This document shows positions 7,360 to 14,124 of a DNA stretch of 29,050 nt, one piece after another. Below the pieces are notes generated by a model, which ran no database searches, was not told where the DNA came from, and worked only from the letters and a program-made list of their open reading frames with translations. Numbering within the stretch: position 1 is the first letter of the stretch; every line of letters begins with the position of its first letter. This stretch comes from JBCBTD01 sp039818825 (lineage in GTDB: Bacteria > Pseudomonadota > Alphaproteobacteria > Geminicoccales > Geminicoccaceae). The stretch is taken from the NCBI GenBank assembly GCA_039818825.1, contig JBCBTD010000051.1, forward strand, positions 1-29,050. The letters are read 5' to 3'. A program made the translations under genes and the position numbers.

Positions 7360-9490
7360 GCCCGGACAACCGCCGACGCAAATCCGGATGCCGCTCGATG
7401 GCCGACAACATCATCGTCGCGAGCTGGTACGCCTGCTGATTGAGCGATGCGACGGTTTGCGCCGTGGCGCCGGGCGCGTGTACGACGAGCTGCCCAATCA
7501 GCGGCCCCATCCCGGTGCCGCCCTCCAACGCCACCGGAATACGCCGGCCGTCCGGCAGCGGCACGAACGCTTCAGGCTTGCGGCCCTCGCCGAACACCGC
7601 GACTTGCGGCGAGGTGGCAACCCCGCCCTGACTGTAACGGCGGAGCGGCACCTCTCCCAGCGCCGACATCACGCCCCCTTGCGCAAAGCCGAAGAAACCG
7701 CCGATGCCGCCGACCACGTCACCCAACGCGCCGAGCGCCGGCTTGAGCAAAAACTGTCGCGCCGCCAGCGCAAGAAAGTCCGCGCCGATCCCCTGCAGCA
7801 GCTTCCGCAGATTCAAGCTGCCGTCGATCAAGTTGCTGATCGCCCCGCCGATCCGTGAGGTCAGCACACTTTCGACCACCAAGCCTGTCTCTCTGGCGGC
7901 TTCTGCAATGTTCTTTTGGCTGTCTTCGTAGGCCCGCTCTTGCGCCCTGATTTGTGCCCGCGTTTGCGCCGGCAACTCGACGGTAGAGAATTCGCCGCCG
8001 ATCGATTTTCTGTCGCCATAGCGAAGCGCGTAGAGATTTTCTTGTTGGATCGAGCCGAAGGCTTCCAACCATGATCGCGCACTGTCGCGTGCTGCTTGTT
8101 GTTCCGCGGCCAGCGCCCGCGCCGCCGCCGTCTCGGCGGCTTGCACACGCCGCGACGCCCCCCGTTCCGCCGCCGACGCCGCTCGCTCTTCGGCCCGAGC
8201 TTGCTCGTCGGCCTGGCGCTGCAGCGACTGCGCAATCGCCGACAATCCACCCGCCTGTCGGTCGCGTAGCTGCCGCTGGCGCGCCCCGTCGGTCAGCTCC
8301 GCCACTGTCGGCACCAACGCCCTCAAGGCTTTGTCGGCCCGCTCCGCCTGGTCAGCCTGCTCACGGAGCGCGTCGGCGGTCGCCGTCAGATGGCCGGTTT
8401 GTCCGTAGCGTTGCCGCTCCTGTCGGGCACCGTCCGTCAACGCATGACGCTCGGCCCGCAGCGCATCCAGGCGCTTGTCTACGTCGCCCATGTAGTCAAA
8501 CGTGCCGGCGTTGATTTGGTCTCGATACTGTTCGAGATTTTGAATTTGCGCGCCCAGTGATTTCAGGCGATCGACCGGCGCGCGGTCGATCACCCCGAAC
8601 CACTCCGCCCATGCTTTACCGAACTCGATGATCCGCGGCACGGCGACTGTCAGTTGCTTGGCCACGTCCTCGATCAGCGGCGCGGCATTGAGTAGGCCGC
8701 GCTGGACGTTGCGCGTGAGCACAAGACCCAGGTCGGCGAGCGCGTCGTTGGCGCTCTCTGCCTGGCGGGCCAAACGCTCCTCGAGGATCAACCCCAGCTC
8801 ACGGGCGCGTGCGCCCTCTCGGTCGATCGCCGCTGACCCCACCTCGATCAGGTTGGCCAGCTTCGGCCCGGCCTCGCGGCCGAACAACCGCGCGGCGAGC
8901 GCCGCGCGCTCCGCTTCGTTCGTGACGTTGGATAGCGCGTCGAGCGACGCCCGAAACAAACCCTCCGTGTCCCTGAAGGCGCCGGCCATCGCGCGGTTTT
9001 GGAGCCCCAGCGTCTCCAGCGCCTTGGCGGCTGGCGTGGCCCCCTCAGTCGTGAGCTTGCCCAGCTCCAGTTGGAGCCGCGCCGCAGCTCGCTCGACGTC
9101 GTTCTGACTGACGCCGAACCGGCCCGCCGTGTAGTTGAGTTCCTGCAAGCCTTCGACCGAAAAGCTCAGTCGATCGGCCGTTTTGGCCAAGCTGTCCGCG
9201 AACTTTGCCGCGCCGGCCGACGCAGCGGCAAAACTGCCGACGCCGACACCGCCGACGATGCCGAGCGGCCCGGTAACGCCGGTCAACCCCTTGAGCGCCA
9301 CACCGATCGACGACCCCACCCGCCGCGCGCCGGTCAAGAGGCCACCCATCGAGCGGTCGACCTGCCTGAGCGTGCGGGCGATCTTGGCGCTTTGCGTTCG
9401 CGTCGCTCGTTCCGCCTCGGTAAACGCTCGAACGAACGGCGCAGCGTCGGCCCCCATCGTGGCCACGATGCCCCCGACGCGGACGGCCAC
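7352..9490 (-). CDS. Tail tape measure protein
   Basis: 712 residues from a GTG start behind a G-rich ribosome site. Order of segments: N-terminal ATMGADAAPFVRAF, basic helix to about residue 55, Gly/Ala-rich hydrophobic stretch (about 70-110), a helical core with FGVSQNDVERAAARLQLELG, a long charged coiled coil (about 300-520) with repeated Ala-Arg-Glu-Gln patterns, then a Gly-rich hydrophobic region (about 590-650) containing GGIGGFFGFAQGG and a compact end. This is the classic tape-measure layout, and it follows the G/T chaperone genes. Length sets tail length; from the usual 1.5 angstrom per residue a tail of roughly 100 nm is expected (inference). Confidence 0.9.
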   Translation of the reverse strand: MAVRVGGIVATMGADAAPFVRAFTEAERATRTQSAKIARTLRQVDRSMGGLLTGARRVGSSIGVALKGLTGVTGPLGIVGGVGVGSFAAASAGAAKFADSLAKTADRLSFSVEGLQELNYTAGRFGVSQNDVERAAARLQLELGKLTTEGATPAAKALETLGLQNRAMAGAFRDTEGLFRASLDALSNVTNEAERAALAARLFGREAGPKLANLIEVGSAAIDREGARARELGLILEERLARQAESANDALADLGLVLTRNVQRGLLNAAPLIEDVAKQLTVAVPRIIEFGKAWAEWFGVIDRAPVDRLKSLGAQIQNLEQYRDQINAGTFDYMGDVDKRLDALRAERHALTDGARQERQRYGQTGHLTATADALREQADQAERADKALRALVPTVAELTDGARQRQLRDRQAGGLSAIAQSLQRQADEQARAEERAASAAERGASRRVQAAETAAARALAAEQQAARDSARSWLEAFGSIQQENLYALRYGDRKSIGGEFSTVELPAQTRAQIRAQERAYEDSQKNIAEAARETGLVVESVLTSRIGGAISNLIDGSLNLRKLLQGIGADFLALAARQFLLKPALGALGDVVGGIGGFFGFAQGGVMSALGEVPLRRYSQGGVATSPQVAVFGEGRKPEAFVPLPDGRRIPVALEGGTGMGPLIGQLVVHAPGATAQTVASLNQQAYQLATMMLSAIERHPDLRRRLSGHG

Positions 9491-9536
9491 GGCCTAGCCC
9501 CCCGCCGCCGTGTACACGGCCGTCGAGCGGGCGCTG

Positions 9537-9890
9537 TCAGCCGCCATCGTCGACATTGCCGGCAGCATTGGCTGCGCCACGCGCCGCCAACCGCTCGTAT
9601 CGAGCCAGTTCAGCGGCGGCGTCGTCGTCCGGCGACGCCGGCCGGGCGACGAGACGGTGCGCCGCCTCGTCGAGCGCCGCCGCCGGGGCGCCGGCACCAG
9701 CGGCGACCCATGCCGTGAGCTTGGCGAAACGCAGATCATCGCCCAATGGTCCGAACGGCGTCGTCCCCATGAACCGCTGCCAGTCCACCAGCTCCCGGTG
9801 AGAAAGGCTGCATCGCAGCTCCGCCACCGTCCTGCCGAGCGCCAACGCGATCACGTGCAGCCACCAATCGCGGGCGCCCGGCGCTAGCCG
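9537..9890 (-). CDS. Tail assembly chaperone T part, read by -1 frameshift from G
   Basis: The frame opens at the slippery site (9890) and ends at 9537: 117 residues. Its core reads GRTVAELRCSLSHRELVDW, the DUF4035/gpT-like signature seen in lambda-type tail chaperones. A GTG at 9854 could start a free 105-residue product, but it has no good ribosome site, and the frame joins the upstream G gene exactly at GGGAAAC. I therefore read it as the T half of a G-T fusion of about 287 residues, needed in small amounts to load tail-tube subunits on the tape measure. It lies directly before the tape-measure gene, as in lambda. Confidence 0.8.
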   Translation of the reverse strand, partial: RLAPGARDWWLHVIALALGRTVAELRCSLSHRELVDWQRFMGTTPFGPLGDDLRFAKLTAWVAAGAGAPAAALDEAAHRLVARPASPDDDAAAELARYERLAARGAANAAGNVDDGG

Positions 9891-10393
9891 TTTCCCCCCG
9901 GCCCGACCCCGTCGAGGTCGTGGTCGGGCAGGTCGCCGTCGTCACCGCCCGCACCGGCGGAGAGCGCCACTTCATAATTGTCCAGCACGCGGTGCGCGTC
10001 CGCCTCGCCGATCCGCGCGAACAGCTCTTCGGCGCGGCTCATCGGATCATCGCCGCCACGGAGCGCGGACAAGCTCAACACCCGCTCCACGATCGGCTCG
10101 ACCAAGCGCTTGGGCAGCTTGGCCAACTCCACCAGCACGCTCTCGTTCGGCCGCCTGAACAACGGGGCGCCATCCTCGTCGCACAACGACCACGCCAGCA
10201 ACCTCGCCGGCGTGCGCCGCTCACCCGTCGGCCGCTCGAGCAGCGCAATGTAGTCCTCGACCTCGCCGGCGGTCAGCTCGCGAACGAAGACGCGCCCGCC
10301 CAAATCCGGCAGCTCGACGGGCTCGCGCTTGAGCGATGTCGTGCCCTGCAACAGGGCCGCCGCGGTCAACGTCACTGACGGGGTTCCATCCAT
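9884..10393 (-). CDS. Tail assembly chaperone G
   Basis: 169 residues from ATG 10393. A first ATG at 10399 is only 2 bases after the AGGAG ribosome site, while 10393 is at 8 bases, so 10393 is preferred. An N-terminal strand region (VTLTAAALLQGTTSLKREP) is followed by FVRELTAGEVEDYIALLE and an acidic C-terminus ending DLDGVGPGGNG, a composition typical of gpG-like chaperones. The gene follows the tail tube gene and ends in a slippery heptamer. The free product should be abundant and keep tape measure soluble. An operator-like sequence with a TTGACA lies in its leader (10403-10427). Confidence 0.8.
   Translation of the reverse strand: MDGTPSVTLTAAALLQGTTSLKREPVELPDLGGRVFVRELTAGEVEDYIALLERPTGERRTPARLLAWSLCDEDGAPLFRRPNESVLVELAKLPKRLVEPIVERVLSLSALRGGDDPMSRAEELFARIGEADAHRVLDNYEVALSAGAGGDDGDLPDHDLDGVGPGGNG
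9890..9896 (-). other. Programmed -1 frameshift slippery heptamer GGGAAAC
   Basis: On the minus strand, bases 9896 to 9890 read G GGA AAC in the zero frame of the G gene, the X XXY YYZ form; lambda uses GGGAAAG at the same place. The zero frame stops one codon later (TAG 9886-9884), while the -1 frame continues into the T part without a stop. Confidence 0.82.
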
Positions 10394-10402
10394 GGTCATC
10401 GC

Positions 10403-10427
10403 TCCTGTTCAGGTGAACTCATGTCAA
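10403..10427 (-). promoter_or_regulatory. Operator-like site with TTGACA, between tail tube and chaperone genes
   Basis: Minus-strand TTGACA (10427-10422) overlaps the TGA stop of the tail tube gene and is followed 7 bases later by ACCTGAACAGGA (10414-10403), one base off the palindrome. No convincing -10 is present (best AGCGAT at 18 bases), so either a weak regulated promoter or a repressor roadblock. Confidence 0.4.
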
Positions 10428-10843
10428 AGCGTCGAGTACACGGGGGCGCCCGAAATCTTCAGGACCAACGCAACCTGCTGAAAGGTGTCGTTGGTGCCGT
10501 AGTCAGGCGTGAACGATTGCACCGTCGCCTCGTATTCGTATTGAATGTTCGGCGTGTATTGCGTGAAGATCGTCCGCGCGCGGAACTTCGTTCCTAGCTC
10601 TTGGGCAACTTCGAGGAACCGTTGCACGCTGTTGGCAGCGTCCCAATACATTTGCCAGCTCGTCGCTCCGTAGTCCGTCTCCCCGGCTTCGAACTCCTTG
10701 CCCTCACTGTCAAAGTCGGTCACGTCCACTTGCGGCGTGCTGGCGTCGCCTCCCTGACCCTGAAAGCATTGGGGCACCTTTTCGAAGGTGTCGGGTACCG
10801 TCTCCACCCAAAGTTGGGTGCCTTTGCCGCGATAGCGTGCCAT
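10424..10843 (-). CDS. Major tail tube protein
   Basis: 139 residues; ATG 10843 with GGAG 8 bases upstream. It opens MARYRGKGTQLWVETVPDTFEKVPQC, then VDVTDFDSEGKEFEAGETDYG (about 39-59), a motif found in siphophage tail-tube proteins of the gpV/Hcp-like fold, and a C-terminal block of strands (RTIFTQY..., QVALVLKISG). Gene order (DUF3168 completion protein, tube, G/T chaperones, tape measure) agrees. Many copies polymerise into the tube through which DNA passes. No extra C-terminal Ig-like domain is present. Confidence 0.9.
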   Translation of the reverse strand: MARYRGKGTQLWVETVPDTFEKVPQCFQGQGGDASTPQVDVTDFDSEGKEFEAGETDYGATSWQMYWDAANSVQRFLEVAQELGTKFRARTIFTQYTPNIQYEYEATVQSFTPDYGTNDTFQQVALVLKISGAPVYSTL

Positions 10844-10846
10844 GCC

Positions 10847-11224
10847 TTAAACTCCACTCTCCGGTGACGTGGTCCAGGTGACGAAGTCCGCGCGGTGCCT
10901 CCATCCGGCCGCCACCGCGCCGCCGTCGATCGGTTCGCGCGAGCCGCCCTGCCGCACGGCGCCCGCCGTCGTCAGCGCGACGATCGCGGCGCGCAACAAC
11001 GCGTCGCCGGCGGCATAGGTCTCAGCGTAGACGTCGAGCTGCAGTAGCACTCGATCAGCGGCCACGGCGTCGAGGTCCCGTTCCGGGATCTCGCTCACCA
11101 CGTTGAGCGTGACGTAGGGCTGGCGCGCGCCGGCGGGTGCGGTGCCGACATGCACCCCGTCGCCGACCTCATCGGCGATCGTCGCGTCCGCGAGCAGCGC
11201 CGCGCGCGCCGCCGCCGGCGTCAT
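10847..11224 (-). CDS. DUF3168 tail completion/terminator protein
   Basis: 125 residues from ATG 11224, overlapping the upstream stop as ATGA. The order is a helix (AAARAALLADATIADEVGDGVH), PAGARQPYVTLNVVSEIPERDLD near residues 30-52, an LQLDVYAETYAAGDALL helix and a final strand ADFVTWTTSPE. PY(V/I) followed by a strand and an acidic QLDVYA element is the DUF3168 pattern. These proteins cap the tail tube and join it to the head-side connector. The open frame continues upstream, but codon use and the overlap support this start. Confidence 0.85.
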   Translation of the reverse strand: MTPAAARAALLADATIADEVGDGVHVGTAPAGARQPYVTLNVVSEIPERDLDAVAADRVLLQLDVYAETYAAGDALLRAAIVALTTAGAVRQGGSREPIDGGAVAAGWRHRADFVTWTTSPESGV

Positions 11225-11733
11225 CGGCGACCCGCCACGATGCGCTCGTACCGGCGCAGCGACGCCGCCGTGCGTCCCGCCTCTCGGCGCGCCAACTGCT
11301 CCAGTTTGGCCGCCGCCGCCGCGAGCATCGCATCGCCAGCCGACTGGCCAACCTGTTCGAGAGCCGGACGCAGGAACGGCTGGGCCGGCACGCCAGCACT
11401 CGGTGCGCCCAATTCCACGAGGTGCGCGTAGTTTGCGGGGTTGCCGTAGCCGCTGGTGCGGCGGTAGTCCGGCACCTTGGCGCTCCGGAGCGTCACGAAC
11501 GCGACGCCCGCGAACCGCCGCGACCGCCGCGGTGCTTGCGCGAGCAGCGCCCGTCGCAGGTTGCCGGTGTCCTCCGCACCGCGCTTGAGGATCGCGGCGG
11601 CACGCCGCCGGACCGGCCGCGCGCCCGCCAACGCGCCCGCGCGAAACGCCGCCGCGACGTCCCGGCCGCGCCCCATCGCGTGCAGAAACCGCGCCAACTC
11701 CTCGACGCCCTCGACGCCGCTGCGCGCGGTCAT
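11221..11733 (-). CDS. HK97 gp10-like head-tail joining protein
   Basis: 170 residues from ATG 11733, ATGA overlap with the preceding gene. An N-terminal GVEGVEELARFLHAM helix, a very basic middle (GAEDTGNLRRALLA, about 52-65), YRRTSGYGNPANYAHLVELGA (about 89-109) and PAQPFLRPALEQ (about 115-126) match the HK97 gp10 family layout: TGNLR, YA.LVE.GT, AQPFLRPA. It is a neck component connecting the head adaptor and the tail terminator. All hallmark segments are intact. Confidence 0.9.
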   Translation of the reverse strand: MTARSGVEGVEELARFLHAMGRGRDVAAAFRAGALAGARPVRRRAAAILKRGAEDTGNLRRALLAQAPRRSRRFAGVAFVTLRSAKVPDYRRTSGYGNPANYAHLVELGAPSAGVPAQPFLRPALEQVGQSAGDAMLAAAAAKLEQLARREAGRTAASLRRYERIVAGRR

Positions 11734-12596
11734 GACGGCGCCCGCCAGGCAAGCGCCCCGAAACTGGCGCGGGTGTTGGGTTGGAGTGTCGCGTCGCCGC
11801 CGTTGCTGACACATGCCACCCGAAATCGATCGCCAGTGTTGACCAGCGTCAGCGCCGTCAAGTGACAAGCGACGAGCCCGCCGGCACTGGCGACGGCACT
11901 TTCCTTGAGCAGTCGCGACCATGTCGACACACCGTCCCACCGTTCCAGATACAGCGAGAACTCGACGCCGGCCGTCACCGCGACTTGCACGTACGCGTCG
12001 AGCTGGGCGACGTGTCCATCCAGCGCCGACGGCGCCGTCAGTACGCCGCCGTCCCACTCCCACCCCTGGTTGAGGCTTGCCGCCAGCCATTGCGGAAACG
12101 CGCCGTAGACACCGTCGACGAGCACGCCGGGCGGCGCGTCGCTGGCGCCAAACACCTGCAGCGCCGCCAGCAACCCGCCGGCCGTGGCGTCGGGCTCGAT
12201 GCCCGCCAGCTTGCCCACCGCCGCGTCGTCGAACCGGTTGACGCCGTCGACGGCCTCGTACGCAGCGGCGATCTCGTCGCTCGTCATGTCGCCGGTGGCG
12301 TCGGGCTCGATGCCCGCCAGCTTGCCCACCGCCGCGTCGTCGAACCGGTTGACGTCGTCGACGGCCTCGTACGCAGCGGCAATCTGCTCGCCAGTCATGT
12401 CGCCGGTGGCGGCGCCGGCGATCGGCGGCAACATCGACCAGCTCAACGAGCCGTCGCCGATACGCAGCTCGACGACGCGGCCGGCATCATCGAGCAGGAC
12501 GGCAGGCTCGCCGGGCGCCAGCACCGGGTCGCCGGCGCCGGCCCACGCCGCGGCCACGCCGCGTCGGAACTGCCACGTCACGGTCGCGGCGGTCAC
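11730..12596 (-). CDS. Fibre-like protein with Mtd-type N-terminus and tandem repeat, in the connector cluster
   Basis: 288 residues from GTG 12596 (GTGA overlap). Residues about 8-58 (FRRGVAAAWAGAGDPVLAPGEPA...RIGDGSLSWSMLP) match the short N-terminal domain common in receptor fibres such as major tropism determinant. Residues about 62-140 hold two copies of a 37-residue unit with ATGDMT, EIAAAYEAVD and VNRFDDAAVGKLAGIEPD. The C-terminal 130 residues look beta-rich (VEFSLYLERWDGVSTW, GDRFRV, FGALAWRAPS), compatible with a C1q/TNF-like trimeric knob. Its gene sits between the head adaptor and gp10-like genes instead of with the tail tip, so it may be a head or neck fibre. Function is inferred. 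Confidence 0.7.
   Translation of the reverse strand: MTAATVTWQFRRGVAAAWAGAGDPVLAPGEPAVLLDDAGRVVELRIGDGSLSWSMLPPIAGAATGDMTGEQIAAAYEAVDDVNRFDDAAVGKLAGIEPDATGDMTSDEIAAAYEAVDGVNRFDDAAVGKLAGIEPDATAGGLLAALQVFGASDAPPGVLVDGVYGAFPQWLAASLNQGWEWDGGVLTAPSALDGHVAQLDAYVQVAVTAGVEFSLYLERWDGVSTWSRLLKESAVASAGGLVACHLTALTLVNTGDRFRVACVSNGGDATLQPNTRASFGALAWRAPS
12184..12405. repeat. Tandem 111-bp direct repeat, two copies
   Basis: 12184-12294 and 12295-12405 are the same 111-base unit with about six mismatches by eye, clustered in the last third. The unit is 37 codons, so it keeps the frame of the fibre-like gene. Confidence 0.9.
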
Positions 12597-13003
12597 GGCG
12601 CGCCCCCGTCGACGGCGGCGCCGCCACCGGCCGGGCCGCCGCCGTCGAGCACCATCGTCGCAGCCGCCGGGACCGCCGCCAGTGCGTCGGCGACGATCAC
12701 CAGCAGAGAGCCCCGCGCGCGCGGCGCGGCACTGCGCACGTTCCAGCTCAGGCCATCGAGCACCAGCCGATCACTCGGCAAGATGGCATGATCGGCCCCG
12801 ATCAGATGTTGCGTCGTCAGCTCGATGCGGCGGGTCGCGCGGGCGGCGCCCGCCTCGGAGCCCTCGCCACCGTCCAACTCGCGGCGCCGACACCACCGCG
12901 GCGGGCGCAGCACCCACACACTCGATGGCTCGCCGCACGCATCCAGGCCCGGCGCGCGGCGCTCAACCTGTACCAGCGTGTCGAACCCACCGGGGTCACT
13001 CAT
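12593..13003 (-). CDS. Head closure / head-tail adaptor protein
   Basis: 136 residues from ATG 13003, overlapping the previous stop as ATGA. FDTLVQVERRAP (about 7-18), an RRIELTTQHLIGADHAILPSDRLVLDGLSWNVRS block (about 58-92) and a final hydrophobic strand follow the head-closure (SPP1 gp16-like, phage head-tail joining) pattern in which a strand, a DRL..DG..W.V motif and a strand form a small barrel. Its place after the gp6-like connector and before the gp10-like gene agrees. The last 25 residues are Gly/Ala/Pro-rich and likely disordered. Confidence 0.75.
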   Translation of the reverse strand: MSDPGGFDTLVQVERRAPGLDACGEPSSVWVLRPPRWCRRRELDGGEGSEAGAARATRRIELTTQHLIGADHAILPSDRLVLDGLSWNVRSAAPRARGSLLVIVADALAAVPAAATMVLDGGGPAGGGAAVDGGAP

Positions 13004-13599
13004 CTGCCGTCACCGTAGGCGACGAGGCGCCGGTCGGCGCAAATGTCTTTGGCCGTCAGGGCGTTCGGCGAAACGATCGTGCCGACCTGCTGTTCGCCGC
13101 GCGTCTGAAAAAAGTGGGTCATGAGAAGATAACACGCATTGACCAGGTCGGGCTCGTGCGTGGCAAGCGTGGCCGCGTCGGCGTAACCCGCGCGAAACCG
13201 GGCCTCGAATGGCTGCCGCACCACAGCGAGTGGCGGCGTCGCACCAGTCCAGACCAGCACCGGCTGCGCCTCGCCACCCCGCAGCTCGTAATCGGCCGGG
13301 CTGGCGACCGCCGGCTCGGCGCCGCCGTCGACGCGGTAGGTGACGTCCTCGACGTCGCCGACGGGCGCCGTCTCCAGGCGCACGCCGCCCACAGGAAACG
13401 CCGGCAGCGCCAACCCGAGGACACATTCGGGCAGTCGGCGCCAGGTCCACTTTTCGACCTGGCGCCGCGCCGCCTGAATACAGCGCTGCAACACCACGTC
13501 CTCGCCGGTATAGTCGGCCGGCAACCGTAGCTGCTGCCGAGCCGCCGGCAAGTCGATCGGCTCCCACGTCGGCGCCGTTACGGTGTGCAGCTCCGTCAC
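13000..13599 (-). CDS. gp6-like head-tail connector protein
   Basis: 199 residues from GTG 13599, two bases after the upstream stop. WEPIDLPAARQQLRLPADYTGEDVVLQRCIQAARRQVEKWTWRRL spans about 12-56: the L..AK.HLR....D.ED.L+...I.AA...VE..T.R.L pattern of the HK97 gp6-like family. Later come a strand VEDVTYRVDGG and a C-terminal helix region (RAGYADAATLATHEPDLVNACYLLMTHFF, about 145-173). It binds the portal ring and forms the first connector layer. Complete relative to the family. Confidence 0.88.
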   Translation of the reverse strand: MTELHTVTAPTWEPIDLPAARQQLRLPADYTGEDVVLQRCIQAARRQVEKWTWRRLPECVLGLALPAFPVGGVRLETAPVGDVEDVTYRVDGGAEPAVASPADYELRGGEAQPVLVWTGATPPLAVVRQPFEARFRAGYADAATLATHEPDLVNACYLLMTHFFQTRGEQQVGTIVSPNALTAKDICADRRLVAYGDGR

Positions 13600-13601
13600 G
13601 T

Positions 13602-14060
13602 CTAGAGGCTCACGACTTCGGCCAATGCCTCCATCGCCCCCGCTGCGCCCGTCTTGGCGTAGCGCGGGTCGACCCCCAGCACGACGCCGCAGACCGGCGA
13701 CGCCGCCGCCGCCGTCGTGATCGTCAGCCGCACGTGCGTCGTGCTCTCCAACACGTTGGCGTGCGTCAGATCGATTGCCGCCGCCTTGTTGCTGTCCGTG
13801 CCGGCGACCAGCACCGTGATCGCCGCGTCCTCGACGTCCGTCGCGTTGGCATTGCGGGCCGCGTCGTCGCCGCCGTGGCTCTCCTCGATCCTCGCGGCCA
13901 CGGTACCCGTCGCCGCGATCACGCCTACCATGACCAGCGCCATGACGGCGCGAACGTCGCCGAGGGAGACCCACGCCGTCGAGCTGCTGCCCGGCGCCAA
14001 CGTCAGCGGCGCGACCATGCCCAACGGCTTGATGCGCGCGCTCGGATGCTGTACCGACAT
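13602..14060 (-). CDS. Phage accessory head protein (unassigned)
   Basis: 152 residues. ATG 14060 opens MSVQHPSARIKPLGMVAPLTLAPG. It has an Ala/Val/Thr-rich beta-type composition, a VRAVMALVMVGVIAATGTVAARIE stretch near residues 36-59 and GVDPRYAKTG near the end. Similar proteins sit between capsid and gp6-like genes in other prophages; I infer a head decoration or accessory role but no experiment known to me shows it. It is the first gene after the best-looking promoter in the structural region (14095-14124), which makes it the head of a separately controlled tail transcript. Confidence 0.65.
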   Translation of the reverse strand: MSVQHPSARIKPLGMVAPLTLAPGSSSTAWVSLGDVRAVMALVMVGVIAATGTVAARIEESHGGDDAARNANATDVEDAAITVLVAGTDSNKAAAIDLTHANVLESTTHVRLTITTAAAASPVCGVVLGVDPRYAKTGAAGAMEALAEVVSL

Positions 14061-14094
14061 GTCGTTTCGACCCTATCCAAGTGTTTTGGAGCTT

Positions 14095-14124
14095 ATTGTA
14101 CCTGTACAGGTACTATTCGGTCAA
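14095..14124 (-). promoter_or_regulatory. Promoter with embedded operator, capsid/tail boundary
   Basis: Minus strand: TTGACC (14124-14119), 18-base spacer, TACAAT (14100-14095). The spacer contains the perfect palindrome GTACCTGTACAGGTAC (14098-14113; core copy 5, 14100-14111), so a repressor would sit between the two promoter boxes. It lies in the 60-base gap between the capsid stop and ATG 14060. Confidence 0.72.

Noticed and set aside
8847..8862. ACCTCGATCAGGT in the tape measure gene
   Set aside because: Five-base spacer and mid-coding position; unlike the junction sites.
10775..10795. ACCTTTTCGAAGGT inside the tail tube gene as an operator
   Set aside because: Arms are six bases apart instead of four, and it lies within coding sequence explained by the protein.
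11225..11812. Extension of the DUF3168 frame to 321 residues
   Set aside because: It overlaps the gp10-like gene completely, with poor composition; ATG 11224 in an ATGA overlap is the start.
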